From Heterotrichella gracilis (Eukaryota; Sar; Xanthophyceae; Tribonematales; Xanthonemataceae): DNA of 64,000 nt. A program made the position numbers and the translations under genes. Below the pieces are notes generated by a model. The model was not told where the DNA came from, did not search any database, and saw only the letters and a list, made by a program, of their open reading frames with translations. Below, piece by piece: positions 20,501-33,400 of this stretch. Every line of letters begins with the position of its first letter. Within the stretch, counting starts at the first letter, position 1. The stretch spans positions 124,001 through 188,000 of the forward strand of contig JAULBX010028935.1 in NCBI GenBank assembly GCA_032358255.1, written 5' to 3'.

Positions 20501-22995
20501 CCAACACCACATGCATGTGGCGCTTGACGGAACGTTGCTGCATTTGTAACATTCCACCAGCGAGTGCAGTGGGTGCATATGGCAAGACGGCATGCATTCT
20601 GCAGCATATACAAAATATGGCTGGCCCCAGTAATGCCCGCCCAATAAACCTCCTTACCCTAAACCCTAAACTGACACCATAGCCACAATCAGCCCCACCT
20701 GCCGCCTCCCGCCATGCTTCCTCCCGCGCGTCCCCCGCCTGCGCTATCCCCGCCATCCCCCCCTGTGCCGGCAGCACCCTCCCCTGCCGTCCCTCCACCT
20801 CCGCCCCCCCGGCCTCAGCAAGCGCCTGCATGGCGTGCCTGGCCTGCGCCACGGAGTTGGTTTATATTAGATAAATTTGATGTATAATGCATTCTATTTC
20901 TGATTTACATACAATACTTTGGTTTGAACAAGCACCTGCATGGTGCGCCTGGTCTGCGCCACGGCTGCATCAACGTTGGCCTTGCAGCTTCCATAGCACC
21001 ACCTGCTGCGAGTACATTTGAGTCAACTTGACCGACAGAAGATTCATTTGCTAGCATTTACATTCTTTAACTTTAACTTTAACTGCGCTGGAATGCATGT
21101 AACTAACTACCTAACTAACATTACCAGTGCTGCGATGATTGATGAAATTCCTGCATGAAATTTCTAGTCACTCAATTAGTGATTGTTTTTCCTACCAGCA
21201 TGGGCATGTGTTAACCCTTTTGAGGGTACATCGTTTCCACCTTGGCGCGAATCTGGGTCGGCATATATGGACTCAGCTAGCGGTTTGTGACATCAGCCAG
21301 AGCCAGGCGGAACATCCTCCCCGCTCACCCCCGCACCCCCTCCCCTTGCTGTTATGCTGCTGCACGTACCCTGACAGGAGAAGCGCCACTGTCATCTTCA
21401 GATTGATCAGGGGAAGCATCCTTCCCAGGGTCGGAGGGCAGGGGTTCAATCTTGATGACGATTTCCCCCTCCTTTACCTCCCCTCCTGAATGCTCTATGG
21501 TGACCCCCCCTGCAACCTGTGCACCACCAGGTTTCAGCTGTGTGACAGGTGGTTCAAGCACGTGGTGGCAGCAGCATGTGCTATGCACGGCGCTGGTAAT
21601 AAAATAACAATGATATCGAATAGGCCAATAATGTGCTGAGTATGCGTGCACGCTCCTGCCATGCGGTGGGTAAACTTTATGGTGGGACACAGCACCGCTC
21701 GCATAGCATTATTTCCATTCCCTGATCATGGATGAAAGAGAAAATGACCCATTTCCTTGGCAAGCATGGATGGATGCATGGATAAATGATAAATACCTTG
21801 GCTGCAGCTGCGATCCATTCACGTCCTCTCCACACTGTGGACCGGGTACACACCATTGCAACTAGCTATCGGGGACCATCCGGCGCCCACAATTTGAGGA
21901 AATGGAGTAATCAGGGTCAGCACAGATGTGCCTGGCGTCGTGTATGCAAGACCAAACCCTATTCTTGCTCTCTGCCCTCAACGACCTTCCGCATCCATGT
22001 CATATCCACAGTTTCTACCCAATGCATTCACGTCAACTGCACACCTCACATGTCAATTATATCTTGTCTACCTCTCACGCGGCCCGTCTTGCAGGAATGT
22101 AAGACACTGTGTGCGTCTACCTGTTTGAGTGGGGACTGAGCACAAGGCTGCACCTTCCATTTCCTCCCCGTTACAATGCCCCTTCTCAAATGCTGCCTCA
22201 TGCACTATGACACAAGGGCCTTTTTTGCCCCTTGGTTCAACATCAAAGCTCAGGAATTTGATGCCCTGGTCGGTGCCCCCATCGTTGTATCTGATGCAGA
22301 AATCATCCGTCCCTGAGTGATACTCCATGATTTCACCATCACAGTATGACCTGTCTGACTCCCGCCTGCATCTCAGAGGATAAGGTTCGGGACAGTGAGT
22401 TTATGGTACAACAAAAATTGAAGGATTCCCGCTCTCGTGCCTGACGCCACCACCACCCACCATCTGGGATTAGGCACCCCCCCCCCCGCTGGTCCTAAAC
22501 CCTAACCAAAACCCCGCAGCCACCTTCGGGTGAAAGCCCCCGGCCCAGTTAACGCAGGCCACTTTGGCCACAGCCCCCCACACATGTGCATGCATTTGCC
22601 ACGGTGCCGATGGGGTTGAGTCATGTGTGCCAGGCCCCAAATGCTTAGCTCAACCTGTGCCACTCATTGAAGTTGCTCAACTAACCACTCAACCTGGTGG
22701 CACCACTTTGAACCCAGGACTCTGCAACCCGACGTAGTGCTTCAAGTGCGTGACTTCTGCTCCCAAGAGCCAGACAATGCTCACGTAAAACCTATGCTTT
22801 GGGTGATGACCAGCAACCCAAACTAGCCTCCTCGCCCAGCAAGACATGCAGCAAGCACAGGAGGTACTGTACTGTACTGCTACCGCCCTTTTTCAAATGA
22901 TGCAAAGGTCTATTGTCCACCCACCAGATTGTGCACCTCCAACCCACCAGCCGCCGCCTGTCTTCCAAGTTTTCGAGTGTGGCATGGCCTGGCAT
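17597..22995 (-). CDS. Tudor-like domain plus long coiled-coil protein (may continue into the Nudix-like region)
   Basis: Minus-strand exons: 22925-22995 (ATG at 22995), 22121-22365, about 21370-21537, possibly one near 20950-21010, 20699-20843, and the giant exon 17792-20280. The first junction joins in phase 2 to give LVGWRCTIW + RESDRSYCDGEIMEYH and FCIRYNDGG, the pattern of a Tudor/Agenet-like methyl-lysine or chromatin reader. The 2.5-kb exon encodes about 830 residues of coiled coil made mostly of a 35-residue (five-heptad) unit beginning VQELEQQSAAR(L/M). Some blocks are duplicated as larger units (IQADLQRRG...PIP occurs twice). After the donor at 17792 the next in-frame path found ends in TAA at 17597-17599, giving a short tail. 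Alternatively splicing continues into the exon at 17590, but I found no phase-compatible donor. The phase between exons 2 and 3 also did not close by eye. Probably nuclear or a cytoskeletal scaffold; function unknown. Confidence 0.55.
20283..20330 (-). repeat. CCCTAAA-type tract before the giant exon's 3' splice site
   Basis: On the transcript strand the intron ends with CCCAAACCCCAAACCCTACACCCTACACCCTAA and then TTTCCGTAG, directly before the exon at 20280. The tract supplies both a pyrimidine-rich stretch and CTAAT/CTAC branch-like words. Confidence 0.7.
20930..20985 (-). repeat. Copy of the exon 20699-20843 start
   Basis: AGCACCTGCATGGTGCGCCTGGTCTGCGCCACGG repeats AGCGCCTGCATGGCGTGCCTGGCCTGCGCCACGG at 20821-20854, about 112 bp away. 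It reads AVAQTRRTMQ on the minus strand against VAQARHAMQ; one of the two may be an alternative exon. Confidence 0.75.
21087..21120 (+). repeat. Dispersed repeat R1, copy 2
   Basis: Shares GCTGGAATGCATGTAACTAA with 1818-1870; the 5' part of the element is missing here. Confidence 0.6.
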
Positions 22996-23669
22996 CTGGC
23001 CTCTGGCCTCTGGTCTGGCCCCTGGACTGTGTAATCAATTTAAATTCCGAAACATGCGCATTAGTTCTGGCGCAACTGCCACATTTGAGACGGAATGGCA
23101 ACCAAGTCACGAAGCATATATATGCGAGACGAGGTTCTTTTTGGGCAGGGTTCTGGCAGGGTTCACGTTTCTTGGAACACCCCACACAGAGGGTCCGAAA
23201 AGAGGGCGTCTTGCGTCAGCATTGCGTCCGCGACCCCCTGCCCATTTTTCAGGGCAGCACGACATACAGAACGGGCGTAGCGGGCGACACGGGCATTGGA
23301 CAAGTGCACAGCAACAGCTGCGTGCCGAAACGGTTCTAATCCTTCGCTTGGCGCTAAGGGGAAACTGGCAGAAGCGCGTCAAGTTTGGACCGGTGGTGCT
23401 CCGCCGTCGCCGTCGGCGGACAAACGGGCTGACTCTCCTGCGCGTCCCCCTTTCACACACTACAAAGCTCCTTTCGTACAGCAAATTGCAGCAGTCTAGC
23501 GTTTTGGGTTTGTTGGGTGTTTGCTGTTAGGCACGTCTGTGGAGTGTTGTGGGTAGTGGAACAACTGGACCTTGTTTGAATAAGCCGCTGAGTCGAGTCG
23601 TGGTGTCGCCCCCCCCCCATTCTCATTCGCCCACTTGCACAGCCTAGGATTCACAACACGTTTCATACG
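22996..23669. promoter_or_regulatory. Intergenic region between divergent starts (Tudor/coiled-coil and RING-CH)
   Basis: 674 bp between the two inferred start codons. It contains CG-rich words (for example GTCGCCGTCGGCGG near 23405) and C-runs near 23610. No TATA box or known operator can be argued. The open frames seen here on both strands have no splice support. Confidence 0.35.
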
Positions 23670-25642
23670 ATGGACGGCCTGCACGACATGAAGGACAAGC
23701 GTTCAAGGAGGTTGAGCGAGATCAAGGCGTTCTCTGGAGACGCTATGGTGGACACCACGCCCAGTGAGGCGAGCGAGGTGCGTGTGTATCGCAAGGGGTC
23801 TGGGGCTACTATCCCGTGCATGCTTCAAACCCCGGCTCAAACCGTGTCCCCTTGCCCTGCAGCAAGACTTCAACGTCTGCTGGATATGCCTGGACACGGA
23901 ACGCACTGATGCTGCGCTCACGCAGCCCTGCGCCTGCCCCAGATACGCCCACTCGCAGTGCCTTGCCCGCTGGCAGCTTCAATCCGCTGGGACAAGGTAC
24001 GGTTCAAAACTAAACTGGGACAGCCACCGCCCTGCATTGCCTGAACGCGTGATCACACGAGTGCCTTCCTTTTCACCCTGCACTGCTGCTGTTGCTGCGT
24101 GGGCTGCGGTCCTTGTCACGCGTTCTTGCAGTGGGGGTGGATGGGACCCCACTTTAAACCGTGTGTAAAACGCGTTCTCTGTGCCCACAGGAAGGAGTCC
24201 CACTGCGAGTTCTGCGACCGCGCCCTGCCAGACTGGAAGCGGATCCTCACCCCTCGGTGCGGGGCCAACGCCCCCGCCGTGATGAACGTCAACTTTGACG
24301 GTCGCACGTACTCCTTTGAGGTGAAGCCTGGTGTGGAGGGCTACCGCCAATTCACAGAAGCCATTCGCCGGGCATTCAGCCTCCCCGACGACAGCGAGCT
24401 CAACATCACCTTCACCTGCGACGAGCCCTACAGCGCCGGCAATGCAGGTGAGCCCCCTGCTTGATCAGCCCCGCCCTTGTTGCCCTTTTACTCATGGGAA
24501 CGTGCCCCTGCTTTTGGTGGGGTGTCGGAGTTCTGGGGGCAAGATCACGCAGTACCCTAACGTGTGCCGCAACTTTTGGGGTCACAAGGGATCTATGTCA
24601 ATAGCGTTTTGCCGCAACCGGCTGCTGTATGGTGTGCGATCTGCGTTGAGACGCGTTCCGGTCGGATTTCGGCGTGTGCATGCATATGGGCGATCCACAC
24701 GCCCACACACCGTCTCGCCTCGCTTTCAAACTGCTCTAGTCGGGCTGTTGCGAGTTTTATTTCTGTGCCTGACAACCACCCTCTTCCTTTCACCTCATAG
24801 GCGTTCCTCCCCCAGTGATCGAGCCCCCGGTCCCTGGTATGTTTTGGGCCCCTTCTGCAAACCCACTGCACTGTGTCTGCAGTGCCCTTTTCTTGTTCTT
24901 GTACTTGTGTCTGGGTTGATCAAGTACTTCCCTCGCACACTCCTACCAGCTGTATGTCCCTCCGCCCTCTGCACCCCTGCCTGCACAGTGGCCACCCTCC
25001 ATCCCCCGCGCCTGCAACCCCCTCCCACCTCCTTCCCACCTGACGCCCCCTTCCCCCCCTCCACAGCCCCCCCACCACCAGCAGCCACGGGACCCCTGCT
25101 CACCCTGCAAGGCGCCGGCGCCTACGACGCCGCGGTGCACTGCGCGTCTGTCTCTGCCGCGAGGAGGATGCTCCAGAGCCCCGCGGACCCCGCCCTGCGA
25201 GTGCCCGGCCCCCCCCGCCACCCGGGCGGCGCCTCTACTTCCGCTGGAGGTATGGTTTCAGGTTGAGCTGGTCTAGAGTTTACAATTGGTTTTCTCGCTC
25301 CCCTGCTGCTCTTGGTGCCCCTCGCCTGTCTTCCCTCTGTCCCAACCTGCTTTCATTCGATGGCCTTCCCCGTCCACTTGCTTTTGCACACCGTGGTCAG
25401 CGGTTTCTTATCTACATCCTCTATAGCGGTTTCTTATCTACATCCTCTATAAAACCCTAAACCCTAAACCCTAAACCCTAAACCCTAAACCCTAAACTTC
25501 CTCTGCAGAGGGGCCCTACCAAGGGCAGCTGCCGGTGGGCGCAGCGGCGGCCAACGACGGCCAGCAGAACAAGAACAAGCGCCTGGCGGGGCTGGGCAGG
25601 AAGCTGCGCACCGCCCTCTGCGACCTGCTCACCATCAAATAG
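23670..25642 (+). CDS. RING-CH (MARCH-type) zinc-finger protein with a PB1-like domain
   Basis: Six exons: 23670-23777, 23863-23996, 24191-24447, 24801-24836, 25067-25249, 25509-25642. All are GT-AG in matching phase, giving 283 residues. Residues about 42-85 form a RING-variant finger of C4HC3 order: CWICLDTERTDAALTQPC, then AC, AHSQCLARW, then CEFC. The spacing between the fourth Cys and the His is four residues rather than the usual seven or so. Such fingers recruit E2 enzymes for ubiquitin transfer. The following exon encodes VNFDGRTYSFEVKPG and RRAFSLPDDSELNITF, which looks like a PB1 or ubiquitin-like beta-grasp domain. The rest is Pro/Ala-rich, ending in a basic tail. No transmembrane segment is visible, unlike many MARCH ligases. 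Intron 5 carries a pure telomere-type run. Ligase activity is inferred. Confidence 0.85.
25399..25451 (+). repeat. 26-bp direct duplication next to a telomere-type run
   Basis: AGCGGTTTCTTATCTACATC plus CTCTAT occurs twice back to back, and the second copy runs straight into AAAACCCTAAACCC. Confidence 0.9.
25452..25497 (+). repeat. Interstitial telomere-type repeat, six CCCTAAA units
   Basis: Six uninterrupted CCCTAAA units in RING-CH intron 5, ending 11 bp before the exon 6 start (the intron ends TTCCTCTGCAG). This is the purest such run in the window. It is short and internal, so it is not a chromosome end. Confidence 0.95.
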
Positions 25643-27450
25643 GCCAGAGAATACGAAGGAGAATAAAAGCGTACCGTCGCAGGGGGCTGTGGGGGGTGTC
25701 GTGGGGCATACGGGTGGCGGGAGGCGGCTGTTCGACCGCCTGTGCTGTTGAGATGCGTTTGGAGGAGGGGTGTGGCGATACATTGGGAGATACACTGGCA
25801 GGGGGGTTTGCTGGGCATATAGGGCAGGGCACAGGGCATACCACCAGCATGTTTGACTGGTTGTATCCCTGCGTAGTGCAGTGTTGCTGAGGTATTGTGA
25901 CAGCTGGCCTCGTATGGCCCCATGGGATTTTTTTAATCAGTTTTAACAGTTTGGCGTTTGAGGTCGTGCCGAGCGGCTAGCGTTGTTTGGGGTATGAAGG
26001 GCTGGGTGCTGCGGCATCTGTTTGCTAGGCATATGGTGCCTTCATCCTCCCAATAGGCCGCTTGTAAGTAGATCAAGGTCATTTAATTTCGTGTAGTTTC
26101 TTTGGGTGACGGGGGCCAGTCTGCACTGGTTGGTGTGCGTTTGGAAGCATTGGTCAGGCGAGGTCTGCCAAGCCAGCTGACTTTGATGGGAGTGTGGTTT
26201 TGTGCGCTTGCTTGTCTAGGCACAAGCACACAGCACACTAATTGAAGGCAGTGGGTTTGGGAACAACCTGTACACTGTTTTTGGAGGATAGAAGAGTTAA
26301 AACAGGGGGCGTTTACAAGGGGCGAGAAGTACTGCTTAGGGTTGGGGGAGTTCTTTATCTTTCTTTTCAGAAAACATCCGCAAAGTTTGAACCAGTGCAT
26401 GTTTTGTGAAGACAGGATTTGCTGTACCATTTTGCGCAGGATTGCAGGTGTGTGTGCGCTGCTGAGTCAGTATTGTTTGCTGATTCAGGAGGCGCACACA
26501 GGTTTTTGGGTGAATAAGCGCAGAGTCTCGACCCCCACATACTTTCCTTTCTGCAGCTAGTTAGCCACCTGCCCAGCCACGTTTTGTGTTAGGTACCTTG
26601 GTACAACACCACTGCTGCACGTGCTGCGTATACAGAGTATACGCAAGAATCTATCTGGAACATTGGAAGCTTAGTACGTATGACGTTGCTTATATCACCC
26701 CATTTAAGTTGGTTTCAACAGTACAGCGTGGTTATGCATGCCATACAGGCAGTCGACAGGTCAAGTACAGCAGTTCACTTTGGGTTTACTTGGGTTCAAG
26801 TCCATTTCTACCAAACCCTTGGGGCCACGGCTCGTTGAACATGGTGTTGTGGCTTTCAATCGCTCGGGTAAAACCATACTTGTCAACTGGTGTCCCACAT
26901 TGTGGACTTTGCGTCTTGCCACTATGGTCAGTCCCAAGGCTTCCAGCTGTGCAGCGCCAGCGTGTCAGTGGCCGCTTCAGCGAGCCAACTGGGTTAACCC
27001 CAAACCTAAACCCTAAGCGTCCCAATTTGGGTGCCATTGCCATGTGAGTGCCATACCAGCCAGGGGTCACCTCGAAGTTGTCCATCACCCAGTGTGATTT
27101 TCCTGCTGTGCCCATATCCTTTGCCTGCACCTGCTGTGCACAGCTTCACCTTTGTCCACCGGCAGCAGTGGAGTGAAAAGGTGAAAAGGGAAATAGCGTG
27201 AGGGGAGTAAAAAGTGGGAGTGCAAGCTGCCCAATGCACAATACTGGCACCTTTCTTGTGAAGTGTACCACAATTTGCTGTGTCCACAGCTCTTGTGTGG
27301 AAATTGGGGCGGCACCGGCGTTGGTACGCAGTATTAAAGGGACTTCCTGACCACCCTTTTTCAGCAGGGGCCATCTCACAGCAGATGCAGTCGTTGTGCA
27401 GTGGTGGCCCATACCCGCCTTGCTAGCTGTGCGTACCCTGCGAAGCCACG
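25643..27450. other. Non-coding stretch
   Basis: About 1.8 kb between the RING-CH stop and the next start codon: 3' UTR, intergenic DNA and promoter. I see no supported gene, only unsupported open frames and one short AAACCTAAACCCTAAG cluster near 27000. Confidence 0.5.
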
Positions 27451-30400
27451 ATGAAGGGTTTTTTCAACAAGTTCGCCCAGCCGGTGGGCAAGAAGCCCTC
27501 TGATGAGGCCAACCTGCCCGACCTCTTATCTCGGGCTCAGTCAGTGCTGCAGCAACTACGGAGCTCTGGAGCCCCCGACTTCCCTCTTTTGAACGAGGCT
27601 ACTCGAATAGGTGGGTGCAGACGTTCCATACTTTCTCAGTCTGTTGCAGTTGAGTTCCACGGCATCTCATGCGGGAAATCAACGTAACGGCATTCGCAAA
27701 TGCCCATATGCGTGCATATAGTAGCTCGACAAGGATCAGTGTTCTGCATGCACATAGCACCTGGCAAGCGCTTGTGTCGTAGCTTGTGGTGTACCTGTAT
27801 GTAACCATGTCCTTGTGTAGCAGTACTGACGATACTAGTGAGATCCTCCTCGTCTTTAGCCTAAAGTTTGGGTGAGTTCCAAAAGCAAGGGTGTTGTTTA
27901 CCTTCCTCCCTTCCCCTGCAGTCCAACAGATGGAGATCTCGGTGGTGAAGATGCCCGACAGCGATGGCATGAAGCCCGTGTGGAAGGAGCAAGTGAGTGA
28001 GGTCCATCGGGAGCTGCAGACAGCCACCCAGAAGATGCTGTCAGAGTCTACCACCGCAGATGTGGCTGCGCTATCACCAGGTCAGTATGTCAGTTACAAG
28101 CATTCCAGCAACACAGCCAGGATTGCAGTCAGTCTTGCACATGCGGCGCCAAGCAGGCGCTCTCACCAGGTAGCTGTACCAGGGCTTGGGTACATGAACT
28201 GGATCAAACTTGAGTCATGGATTGGCGGACCTCTCATCCACCAGAGTATTTGGGGTGGCTGGGTGGTTGGAAGAGATGGCCCTGCGAGGTGGGTTCTTTG
28301 GGACATGGTGGTGGATTGGATGGGTTGGATGGTCATGCCACTGGCCATAGCGTGACTACTTCTGTTGAGAACTTCGTGTCCCCCGTTCTCACTAACTGAC
28401 TGTCTCGGCAGGTTTGACACCCGTGGCTAGCTCCGACCGCGAAGTCGCCCAAATGGCGACTGGCATGCCGGGTCCTGCAAACAGCGGAAGTGCTCCTACC
28501 GGAGGTTTTGACCTGTTTTCGGGTTTGAACCTGGTCGCAGAAGATGCTGCATCTGCACAACCACCTCAGCCTGCACGGGAACCGGCAGCTGTCCCCTCCT
28601 TTGCGCCCCCAGCTGCCACCTCCAGTGATGCCAACAGGTACAGGGCTCCTAGCGTCGCCATGTACGGTTTAGGGTTTGGGTAACGCCGGATGCAAACATA
28701 TAAATGCTGGATTGCTGGAGAAGTGAAGCCGCATGACTTAATGGTTGTTGATGTTGCATTTACCATCTGGCATTCAAAACGCGGCATGCACACCAAATTT
28801 CCACACAGCGGGTGTCGGGTCCTGCCATCCCTGTTGTGCTTAACCACAGATGCACAGCTGCGCACCCTCATGCTGGTGGGCATGAAGCCCATCCTTGTCA
28901 TGAAAATCAACATCCCGGGATGACAATTAGTTAGTTAGTTACATGCATTCCAGCAATACAGCCAGATTAGTAATGCCAGGGATGACAATGCCAGGGACCT
29001 ATACTTCACTAGGGTTCTATACACCGTTGGAATCTACTTCCTAGCATCATTATGCGGGGTCCCGGCGTTGCCTGTCATTCCTGCTTGCCGCCGGGTGTGC
29101 CACGGTTGAACAAGGCTCATGCTGGTGGGCATGGCGTGCAGGCTTCCGATCGACGAGGCCCTGTTTGCTGACCTGTCAAGCCTGGAGGTGACACCCAGTG
29201 CCCAGGAGGAGCAGCCGACGCTAGTGACAGGTACGTACGCCAAGGGGGCATGCATGCGATGACTAAAATTCCACACTGGGCATGCACCTCGGCAATTTCC
29301 AGCAGTACAGCCGGATTCGCCATGCAAATTAACAGTTTTAAATATTGCCATTTTAGCTGAGCGCCTGCTTATGCCATATCGTTGGTGGTATCATTCAGGG
29401 TTGGCAGCCAACAACCGCTTGTAGAGGGGGAATGCATGCATCCATGACTAAAATTCCACACGGAGCATGCACCTGGGCAATTTTCCGCACATGTGTCCTG
29501 CCATCACAATGCTGCTGCATGCGTCTTCCACCTGCATCCAACGTAGAACAATAAAAGTACCTGTCCCGGCATCATGGGCTGGCTGGGCATGTAGACCCGC
29601 ATACTATGCATAAATGCATCCCCCCCCCCCCTCCCCCCCCCGCATACTTAGCATAGAAGCAATGTCCCCGCATGCAGCTGCTAGCATGGAAAGCATTGGG
29701 AGCCGGTCCAGCGCCCACGCGCCTGCGATGCTCCCCACAGCCCCCTACACATTCACGCCAGTGGACCCCCCACCGGGCCCCAGCAGCGCCATACCGCCTG
29801 CCCGGCGAAAGAAGAAGGTGACCCGCAGGGTGGGGTATGAGCGGGAGGCGGAGGGGGAGGGGGACCGTGCCAGCGTCAACCAAGGTACGACAATGATTAC
29901 AGCTTGTGTTCACATGTACATGGATGCCAGCAAGGCACCTGGATTGGGCGTGACCGGCGGCAGGCTTCTATCCTGGCACCTTTTGTGCCATTTATTGGTG
30001 CTGGATGCTAAATGCCCATGTTGGATGAGCACAGTAATTAATTGGGCCAACTTAAGGTAAAGTGGCAGACTTGGACAAGTTCTGAAAGTGAAATAGGGAT
30101 GGGGGCCAGGACGTTTTAATGAAGTAAATTGCCCTGAAGCATTAAATGTGCATTTTTGGGAAATTTGGAAACAAAACATCAAATTTATTTTGTTGCAGGT
30201 GGCGCCCCCACCTACTCGGCACCCACCCACAGCCAGATGAGCACCCACCACAGCATGGCCAGCAGCCTGTCCCTGCGCACCAACTCAGCCACAAGCATCA
30301 ACTCCCTGGAGGCCTCCTCCGCCTCGCCACGGGCAGCCGCAGCGCACGTGCACCTGCCCGAACCTTTCCAGCTACCCACCACCACCGCCACCACCACCCC

Positions 30401-33400
30401 ATCTGCATCACCGGCAAGACCAGCTGGGAGTGAGACCAGCGCGCCAGCGCCCGCTGTGCTACCATCCAAGCCCGCGCCACCAGTGTACAGCCCCAAACCG
30501 GATAGCAAGCCCTCACACCCTCCCGCACGCCCCACCACCCCACCAAGCCCCGCCCCTGCGCCGGCGCCCAAACCCGCCCCCCCACCGGCACCAACCCCTA
30601 CACCAGCACCAGCCGCCAGCCGCCCCGCGGCGCCCCGCACCTTTGAAGATCAGGTGGCCGCCATCTTGGGTGATGCCGACCGCCACGTGGCGCGGCTGTG
30701 GGGCGACATGTCGGCGGCTCGCGAGCGGGAGGCGGCGGCCAAGCAGCAGCGCCGGGGGCTGCTGGCCAGGGTAAAGGAGCTCACAGGTGGGTGCCTGCGG
30801 CGGGGTTGGGCGTGAACTCCCAAAGTGGGAGCCGGTGGGGGGGAGCGGGTGACCTGCATCCCCAAATTCTGCAAAAGAAATAGCTATTACCGTATGACTT
30901 ATTTCCGTCAGTGGTGGCGGGCCCTGGGTTTAATTATGTCAGTGAAAGGAGCCTATGAGGGGTGCAAGTACGTCAGTGTACTTCAGTGTATGAAGTTATA
31001 TGCATCTTTTTTCATACAATGGACTCACATGAGCATATGGAAATATATGCATCTTTTTTCATACAATGGACTCACATGAGCATATGGAAATAAATGCATG
31101 ATTTGCAGTTGCAATGTATTCACATACACATAACCACGCCACTCGTCTTTCTCTTATTGCAGCCAGCATCAACCAGCTGGAGCAGGCCGAAGCCCTGGCG
31201 GTGGAAGCCGAGGACTTTGACTCAGCTGCCAACCTAGGTGCAGAGCTGGATGGCCTCAAGGACCAGCTCACAACCTTAGAAGGGTCGGTGCGGGGCCTCG
31301 AGGCGGCGCGGGAGGGGGCTGTGGAGGCATACGCGGCTGCAGCGGGGGCGCAGGCAGGGTGCTGGCGGGCTGCGGCGAGGGAGGTGCAGCGGTTGGGACA
31401 ACAGTCGCAGGCCAAGCTGGGTCAGGCAGTGGAGGCAGCTGCGCTGGTGGGTATGGCAGGAATTCTGACCAAAACCCTAATGGGTCTGTAAATACATTGC
31501 AGATTGTGTACATTTTATTTGTGTACAATCTTCGAAAAGACGACAAATCCTGATCAGCTAGGGGTTAGTAGGGGTTTGGCGTCTATGGTTCTCTTGCGGA
31601 GATCCTGATCTGCTTGTTTTGTTTGTTGAAGATGTAATCTATGCTGATAGTGCACCCCTCTCCGTTCCCCCTAAGTTTTGTAGCTCACACCCACCCCCCT
31701 GCTATGCAGATTGCGCGCGATGCTGAGGCCGCCGCATCTCATGGCGCTGAGCGTGTTGATGGCCTGCGTGAGCGCATCGCACGGCGCCAGCACATGATCG
31801 CAGAGGAGGAGGCGGCTGTGGCGCGCAAGGTAGGGTGCCAGGGGTAACATGGTAGCTTGATTTCTCTTTGTAATATAAGCTTTAAGGTGTTTCGCAAGGT
31901 AGGTACTCAGTAGGTTTTGCCCTGTTTTGAGGACGGTATAACCTGTTCATTGCACGGTGGGCCGACCCCGTAGGACTTTAGGATAGTAGTGAGATTATGG
32001 TGATCATAAGACTCATTTATAGTAATAGGGAAGTTTCGATTTTTGGGAATTGAAAATGCTGGTAAAGCATCAAGTGCTGTTTGGGAAGAATGTGTGGCCT
32101 GCAGGTGGAGGAGGTCACTCGATCAGCAGCTGGTGAGCGAGCGGCGCTGCAGGCGGTGTACGATGACCTGGCGAGGGAGGTCGAGGAGCTGAGGTGCGTG
32201 AGTTGGCACAAAATATTAGGCATGTGTTTTAAAATAATATAAAACATCACCAATCATTACGTGACATGACACTAAATGGGGCTGCATGATGCTACAGTGT
32301 TGCGCCATTCATCCCACCGATTCCCACAGCGCATCACCAAGGGCGCTTCTAGAGCAAATGAGCGCTCAACCCTGGCTCAACCGTTGATCCTGAGGTCTGC
32401 AACCTTGGCATCCTTCTTGCAGGGCGCTATTGGAGCAGAAAGAGGCGTCCCTGTCCCGCGCAGCCGCCCAGCTCCTAGCTCAAGACGAGCGCCTGGCCCT
32501 AGCCACAGCCAAGTACCGCAAGACGCTGACTGTGCTGGAGGAGGATCACCGCCTGGTGGCAGCAGATGAGGCTGAGCTGGCGGCTGAGGTGGCGGCGCTG
32601 GAGGGGGAGCGGGCGGCTGCGGAGGGGGCGGCGGCGGCGGCGCAGGCGGATGTGGGGGCGCTGGAGGAGCAGGTGGGTGGAGTGGGGTGGCCGGGGCGGA
32701 ATGTAGTCAAATTACAAAGGAAAGAAACGATTTACATGAGCAAGTAAAGCGTTTGTACATTGTCCTGTGTTCCCTCCCTGTCAGGTGCATCAGGCGGCAG
32801 AAACAAAACAACTTCCACACCTCACTGGTACGAATGTATTTACGTTGTCTAATGTTATTTTCTGCCCGGTCAGGTGCGCCAGGCGGCAGCCAAGTGCAGC
32901 GATCTGGAGGCACAGGCGGGTGCGGCCACCGCCCAGCTCGCGGCTGAGCAGGCGGTGCATCGGGCGCAGCTGGCGCTGCGTGGGGCGGAGGACCAGGCAC
33001 TGGCCAGGCTGCAGGTGGGTGTGAAGGGGTTGGTGGTGGTGCATTGCTGTGGTGGTTGGGGAATGTTGAAGGGCTGGCTTATGAAGCATCTGCAGAATTG
33101 CTCGCATTAGGAAAGCATTTTGAGAAGCATCAGCTACAAATGCATGATTCAGTACAGAAATCTAACCCGAATGCTTTGCACAAGCATCATGCCACAAAAA
33201 GAAACACTACTGGCTGTAGTGTTTCTAAGAATATACAAGGGAGGAAACAGACAAGCAAAACCCTGTACTCTACCCTAACTCCCCTCACCCTCCACCGCAG
33301 GACGCCGAGTCCCAGCTGGCGGGTGTGCGGGAGGCTGCGCGTGAGGTGGGTGCAGGGCGCGCACAGGCCCAGGCGCAGCTGCTGGCACTGGAGGAGGGGG

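Noticed and set aside
22690-22770. tRNA-like sequence with a GGGTTCAAA box on the minus strand
   Set aside because: The T-stem does not pair and no acceptor stem could be formed.
22910-23530. Overlapping open frames of 90-205 codons on both strands
   Set aside because: They fall in the divergent promoter region and have no splice partners or recognisable product.
25452-25497. Telomere or chromosome end
   Set aside because: Only six units, internal to an intron, with coding exons on both sides.
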